Shown here: positions 4,201 through 6,680 of the stretch, piece after piece
Position numbering within the stretch: the stretch's first letter is position 1
Layout: every line of letters starts with the position of its first letter
From: Vulcanimicrobiota bacterium
GTDB taxonomy: Bacteria > Vulcanimicrobiota > Vulcanimicrobiia > Vulcanimicrobiales > Vulcanimicrobiaceae
Length of the DNA: 6,680 nucleotides
Direction: 5' to 3'
NCBI GenBank assembly: GCA_019233415.1
Contig: JAFAMK010000059.1
Span: 1-6,680, forward strand
Position numbers and translations under genes: made by a program
Notes under the pieces: model-generated
The model's database searches: none
Seen by the model: the letters and a program-made list of their open reading frames with translations, nothing else
What the model was told of the DNA's origin: nothing

Positions 4201-6680
4201 CGGCGTCGAGCGCCGTGCGCACCGGATGGCGGCCCGCCACGCCGGCATCGGCGACGACGAGCACGTCGCGGCCCGCGCTGTCGGCATGGGTCACCGTCGG
4301 CGTCGCCGCGTGCGCCTCCGCCTTCAGCGCCGCGTCCTGCTGCGCCGCGCACTCGGCCGGATCGGCGCCGAACGTTCCGCCGATCCGCAGATCGTGCCAT
4401 GACGTGAATGCGTTCGGTGCGTTCCCGAGCAGACGCACGAAGAAGTCGCCGACGTCCGGATCCGTGCGGGGATCGGCGATCAGCACCGTGTCGTTGCCGT
4501 CCCACGCGTCGTGCCGCCAGGGATCGAAGACGACCTTCTCCCAGCTCTGGTCGGGATGGAGTTGCGCGACGACGCGGCCGACCGGATCGTAGCAGAGCGT
4601 CGTGCTGACGCCAACTGCGCGCGCGAACTCGAAGGCGTGCGTCGCGCTGAAGAACGGCTCGTACTTCCGAACCGGGTTCCCCTTGTTGTCGAGGATCGTC
4701 CAACCCGACCCGGTCCAGCGCGGCGTAACGTCGGCTCCACCGTCGACGACCGGACCCGGCGCGGCCGGCGCCTTCGTCTGGATCTCGTGACCGTTCCCGT
4801 CGTCGTAGACGAACGTACAATGGAGGCGCGCGGCCTGCCCCGGCGCGAGATCGGAGACGTGCGTCTCGCGCGCAATGCTCGCGACGACGACCGGCGACGG
4901 CTGCGCGTCGTCGCGCGTGCGCTGGTAGGCAAACAGGTCGTAGACGAAGCGGGACGTCGCACCTGCCAACACGGCGCCGGCGTTCGTCAGCGGATCGGCG
5001 AGGAACGACGCGATGGTCGGCGCGTCGAGGTCCGCGACGAAGCCGGTCAGGTTATCGCCGAGGTTTTCGGTGCTCTTCCCCATCGCCGCGACGCCTGCGA
5101 CGAAGCCGAGCGCGTCGAATGCGGTTTGGATTTGGTTCCCGTTCGGGTCGGTAACGAGCGACGGCTTCAGGACGCGGTAGTCGTTCGTCGACGCCGTGAC
5201 GTTGCCGACGGCGTCGGTCGCGCTGACGCCGAGCAGGTCGTACGCATCATAGCCCGCGCGTGTGGTCGCACCGAACGGGTCGACGCTGCGGCGCGAAACG
5301 AAGAAGTGCGCCTTCGCGGCGGCGAGCTCGACCGCGGCCGGGTCAGCGTCGCCGTCGGAGTAGTAGACGCGTCCGGACGGCGTCCACCAGCCGTCCACTC
5401 CCGCGAGCTGGACGTAGCCGCCCTCCTGCAGCATCGCGTTGTCGACGAGCGCGCCGAACACGCTCGAGACGAGGCTCGGCGTGAGCGCGAGGTGATACTC
5501 CTCGCCGGCGCGTGCACCTGGCTGAAGGACGGTGAGGTCGAGCAACGCGCTCAAGTCGTCGCTGCGGTACTGCGTGCGGCTGTGTTCGACGATGCGCCGC
5601 GTCGGAACGTTTGGTAGCGCACCGCCGCCGTCGACGTCGGCGACCGGGACGTCCTCGTACGCGACGTCGTGCATGCCGTCCCAGACCGTGTGCCAGATTG
5701 CGTCCAGCTCGGCGAAGGTGAAAACCGTGCCCAAGGGCGAGACACCGGTCACGTCCGCGACGATCGACTCGCACGGTAGCGGCGTGCGGTATGCGTCAGG
5801 GAGCTTGAGGTGATCGGTTAGGTCGTTCGTGTAGCCGTGCTGTGCCGCGCCGACGTGCAGGCGCGTCTGATCGTACGCAAGCATCGACTGGAACGCGGGC
5901 GAGAGCGCCGGTTCGGGCGGCGCGTAGCCGGGCCGGCGCGGATAGCCGATGGCGACGCTGCGCGTGACGTTGCCGAACGGATCGACGTCGAGGACGACGT
6001 CGTGCTTGACGCGCGGGTCGCTCGCGGCGCGCTCGTAATGCGACTCCAGCGTTTCACGCTCGTGCACGTAGAACGCGGCATGGAGGTTCAGCCCGAACGG
6101 CTGGATGCGTCGTACCGTGTACGTGCTCTCGGTGACCGTGTACGGAACGCCGGCGCGCGGCGATCCGTCGTCGGCGAACACCTCGACGCGCAGCGGATGG
6201 CCTTTCAGCGCACGGTACGCCTCGCGCACTTCGTCCGGCACGGTGAGCGCCGGATCGAAGACGGATGGGGGCAGCCCCGACGCACCCCAGTACTCTGCTG
6301 CGTAGCCGCTTGCGACGTCGCCGGCTTCGGCGAACGCGCCGGTGTGAAACCACGTGCGCGTATGCACTGGCGGCACCAGCGACGCGTCGTCCCAGTTCGT
6401 CGACGCGCCGTCGGCGAATGCGGTGTCGTCGCGGCGTTCCTCGGTGTCCCACTCCTCGACCATCCCGAACCCGCGAAACTCGCGTTCGATCCCGTCGAAG
6501 TAGCCGTGGTGGTACGCATAGCGGCTGACGAACCGGCTGCGCCCGATCCAGTCGAACGTCTCGATGCGCTCGACGACCTGCACGGGGAAGTGCAGCCGCG
6601 TCAGCCACGGCGTCCCGGCCTCGCGGTCGGCGAGGTAGAATTGCGTCGACGGCGCGTAGCTGATCCGTGTCTCGGCGCCG
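1202..6680 (-). CDS. TcB-TcC fusion toxin (SpvB/TcdB-type shell plus RHS-repeat TcC with C-terminal cargo), 5' end outside window
   Basis: Probable Tc toxin B-C component, a shell that holds, cleaves and delivers a cytotoxic cargo through a TcA pore. At least 1825 residues are seen, numbered here from the first complete codon at 6677-6679; the stop is TGA at 1202-1204. Residues 1-732 resemble the TcdB middle/C-terminal families (SYAPSTQFYL, RYAYHHGYFDG, EREFRGFGMVE). Residues 733-1447 are YD/RHS repeats, 1448-1506 the RHS-associated core and 1507-1825 a variable C-terminus. A GTG at 6581-6583 could be called as a start, but the frame stays open to the window edge and the 32 upstream residues continue the TcB match, so the true start lies beyond 6680. 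The missing part should hold the SpvB domain and the beta-propeller. The gene is co-directional with a TcA-like gene 49 bases downstream. B and C are usually separate genes. The family call is strong; the cargo activity is unknown. Confidence 0.95.
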   Translation of the reverse strand, partial: GAETRISYAPSTQFYLADREAGTPWLTRLHFPVQVVERIETFDWIGRSRFVSRYAYHHGYFDGIEREFRGFGMVEEWDTEERRDDTAFADGASTNWDDASLVPPVHTRTWFHTGAFAEAGDVASGYAAEYWGASGLPPSVFDPALTVPDEVREAYRALKGHPLRVEVFADDGSPRAGVPYTVTESTYTVRRIQPFGLNLHAAFYVHERETLESHYERAASDPRVKHDVVLDVDPFGNVTRSVAIGYPRRPGYAPPEPALSPAFQSMLAYDQTRLHVGAAQHGYTNDLTDHLKLPDAYRTPLPCESIVADVTGVSPLGTVFTFAELDAIWHTVWDGMHDVAYEDVPVADVDGGGALPNVPTRRIVEHSRTQYRSDDLSALLDLTVLQPGARAGEEYHLALTPSLVSSVFGALVDNAMLQEGGYVQLAGVDGWWTPSGRVYYSDGDADPAAVELAAAKAHFFVSRRSVDPFGATTRAGYDAYDLLGVSATDAVGNVTASTNDYRVLKPSLVTDPNGNQIQTAFDALGFVAGVAAMGKSTENLGDNLTGFVADLDAPTIASFLADPLTNAGAVLAGATSRFVYDLFAYQRTRDDAQPSPVVVASIARETHVSDLAPGQAARLHCTFVYDDGNGHEIQTKAPAAPGPVVDGGADVTPRWTGSGWTILDNKGNPVRKYEPFFSATHAFEFARAVGVSTTLCYDPVGRVVAQLHPDQSWEKVVFDPWRHDAWDGNDTVLIADPRTDPDVGDFFVRLLGNAPNAFTSWHDLRIGGTFGADPAECAAQQDAALKAEAHAATPTVTHADSAGRDVLVVADAGVAGRHPVRTALDAEAKALAVIDALGRRSVEHVRRVAQGGGVAYVAGYDLHGTALYENGSDGGERRTLHDVLGSPIRVWDALGRVFRIRYDAARRPTHRYVTVGGQPEMLLERLVYGEGHADRNLCTRLYRRYDGVGLDETVRHDYAGNVTGRVRQVAVGYHAAVDWSPLGDLTDAAALDTAATPLLDPNGRFTTSIVYDALNRPIQTVTPRSATMHPNVVRVAYDEAGLVGALDAWFQRAAEPAGLLDPVSADAHVASAIAYNARRERVAITLGNGTVTAYDYEPATFRLRGLTTTRPASFAPNQRVVQQLAYTYDPVGNVTRIRDTADIQNVVFFANQRVEPSTDYTYDARYRLTAARGREHLGQTGGVLAAPQQVGSDDAPRIGLAQPGDGNAMATYLETYAYDAADNILAMVHTVASGAWTRRYAYAEPSRITAGETGNRLSATSLPGDPVNGPYTARYAYDAHGNTVQMPHLPALTWDEHDRLRSTCAQVVAAGTPETTWYAYDAAGERARKVTDRQAAAGATAVPKAERIYLGAVEVYREFAADGITVTLQREVLHLALEAHRIALMETRTAGTDLGAANLLRYQFANHLESASLELDDTAQIISYEEFFPFGSTAYQAVRSQTQTPKRYRFTGKERDTENGFAYHGARYYAPWLGRWTACDPKGLVDGPNLYAYARNAPVRLVDPQGTQSAPPVKLPTSSSVVLYGYDTAGNPMYVLGGGGGTAPPSAPPAPEKPLEVTVHGPPPKHRKKKTKPSAGAGIGAGSTRSTIDALKRVQYERAIKQKSAEAVEQVRKLRASDKPGDAVKAWNAAEEASEFRGKVRAATRKGMSPTGRTMSDAIDKTHPTKWYAEKYSSPPEVRPKIGKGRPPMPPDPQGAYVYEVAEDVAKAAGKSRGGFPGLLLKSGRYLGPLGMAVGIGLSAREVYNAPEGERGRVAAREVGAFAYGMLGAEVGGLGALAVAGLILGATPVGWAAFGIAAAGALVGGLIFGYMGGQTGQGIYDRIFR
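1205..1531 (-). other. Glycine-rich hydrophobic C-terminal module of the cargo
   Basis: The last 109 residues (1717-1825) contain closely spaced hydrophobic segments: LLLKSGRYLGPLGMAVGIGL, then a charged turn with GERGRVAAREVGA (1749-1761), then a long Gly/Ala-rich stretch including GALAVAGLILGATPVGWAAF and GALVGGLIFGYMGG. Many small-residue spacings (GxxxG-like) suggest packed membrane helices or a glycine-zipper hairpin. From memory, similar ends with a GERGRVAA-type turn occur in other polymorphic toxins and Rhs proteins, but I cannot confirm this or name a family. Alternatives are a membrane-active toxin, a membrane-targeting tail, or a hydrophobic filler of the cocoon. Confidence 0.6.
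1205..2161 (-). other. Variable C-terminal region after the RHS core: putative Tc cargo toxin, activity unknown
   Basis: The 319 residues after DPQG (1507-1825) correspond to the hypervariable toxin of TcC proteins, and the size is similar to known cargos. In order: a linker with GGGGG and a Pro-rich stretch; a polybasic patch KHRKKKTK (1964-1987); a charged segment likely helical (1739-1930); the motif MSPTGRTMSDAIDK; a Pro-rich link (GRPPMPPDPQG); and a glycine-rich hydrophobic end. I see no ADP-ribosyltransferase, Rho-deamidase, nuclease or protease motif that I recognise, and name no activity. The DNA shows no obvious GC drop here, so a recent swap of the tip is not visible by composition. 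The gene ends at 1202 with no immunity-sized ORF after it. Confidence 0.75.
2162..2338 (-). other. RHS-associated core domain with autoproteolytic Arg/Asp/Asp residues
   Basis: Residues 1448-1506, from YRFTGKERDTENGFAYHGAR to VDPQG. This is the conserved RHS core that in TcC proteins acts as an aspartyl protease, releasing the C-terminal cargo inside the shell. The expected residues are present: Arg in GARYY (codon 2279-2281), Asp in GRWTACDPKG (2240-2242) and Asp in RLVDPQG (2171-2173). The two Asp are 23 residues apart and the Arg lies 13 before the first, which as I recall matches the catalytic set of Yersinia YenC2. Cleavage would be expected just after the DPQG motif. The core appears intact. 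Confidence 0.92.
2339..4483 (-). repeat. YD/RHS repeat region, TcC-like half of the shell
   Basis: Residues 733-1447. Degenerate YD/RHS units recur: IDALGRRSVEHV, YDLHGTALYENG, WDALGRVFRIRYDAARRP, HDYAGNVTGRV, YDALNRPIQTVTP, YDPVGNVTRIRD, YDARYRLTAARG, YDAADNILAMVH, YDAHGNTVQM, WDEHDRLRST and YDAAGERARKV. The densest run is encoded at about 2684-3310. In Tc and Rhs proteins such repeats form a spiral beta-sheet cocoon that sequesters the toxic C-terminus. The repeats are divergent at both DNA and protein level, so this is a protein fold repeat and not recent DNA duplication. The first 60 or so residues (DPRTDPDVGDFF...) have few YD units and may be a linker between the B and C halves. Confidence 0.88.
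4484..6680 (-). other. TcB-like part of the fusion (TcdB middle/C-terminal region)
   Basis: Residues 1-732 as seen here. Family hallmarks in order are TRISYAPSTQFYL near residue 5, RSRFVSRYAYHHGYFDG near 46-63, EREFRGFGMVEEWDTE near 65-80 and TRTWFHTGAFAEAG near 107-120. Scattered YD-type units follow (VDPFGNVTR, TDAVGNVTAS, TDPNGNQIQTAFD), then YDPVGRVVAQLHPD near 697. The end at about residue 732 (FDPWRHDAWDGNDTV) is set by analogy with the C-terminus of Photorhabdus TcdB, which as I recall ends in a similar YDPxGR...PW...NDT pattern. In known structures this part forms about half of the shell and, together with off-window sequence, the propeller gate to TcA. The boundary is approximate because there is no break in the reading frame. 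Confidence 0.85.

Noticed and set aside
4511..5617. Plus-strand open frame of 368 codons opposite the TcB-like region
   Set aside because: It is antisense to conserved TcB sequence and has biased arginine-rich composition and no family resemblance.
6581..6583. GTG codon as the start of the large RHS gene
   Set aside because: The frame continues open to the window edge, and the 32 residues before it (including SYAPSTQFYLADRE) fit the TcB family, so the gene simply begins outside the window.
1..6680. tRNA/rRNA genes, CRISPR arrays, insertion sequences, attachment sites
   Set aside because: The window is almost wholly covered by two coding frames. I saw no repeat-spacer pattern, terminal inverted repeats, transposase motif or RNA gene signature.

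Overview
The window holds two large genes. Both are on the minus strand and both are cut by the window edges. Together they look like a Tc (toxin complex; 'insecticidal toxin') locus. GC content is about two thirds (a sampled count of the first line gives 41 of 60), coding density is nearly complete, and the genes use ATG with a GGAG Shine-Dalgarno. This fits a high-GC environmental bacterium. Nothing in the window fixes the phylum. The many arginine-, serine- and alanine-rich open frames on both strands are what high-GC coding DNA produces in its unused frames.

Reading in the direction of transcription (right to left), the first gene covers 6680 down to 1202 and is open at its 5' end. It encodes at least 1825 residues. 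It starts inside the middle region of a TcB (TcdB/SpvB-type) protein and runs without a stop into a TcC-like YD/RHS-repeat region. It then carries the RHS-associated core, which is the self-cleaving aspartyl protease, and ends in a 319-residue C-terminal region that should be the toxic cargo. B and C, which are separate proteins in the classic Photorhabdus and Yersinia systems, are here one polypeptide.

After a 49-base gap with no visible terminator, a second gene starts at 1152 with a clear ribosome binding site and leaves the window at position 1 (384 residues seen, no stop). I read it as a TcA-like subunit, the component that forms the injection channel. It has an N-terminal peptidoglycan-binding-type domain, a small beta-sandwich and the start of a helical region like that of Tc A subunits.

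Expected mode of action, from what is known of Tc toxins: the B-C protein folds into a hollow YD-repeat shell, the core protease cuts off the C-terminal cargo inside it, the shell docks on the A pentamer, and the A channel injects the cargo into a target cell. The least explained part is the cargo. It has a polybasic patch, a charged helical stretch and a glycine-rich, strongly hydrophobic end, and I cannot assign it an activity. No immunity gene separates the cargo end from the next gene, which favours a eukaryotic target over bacterial competition.
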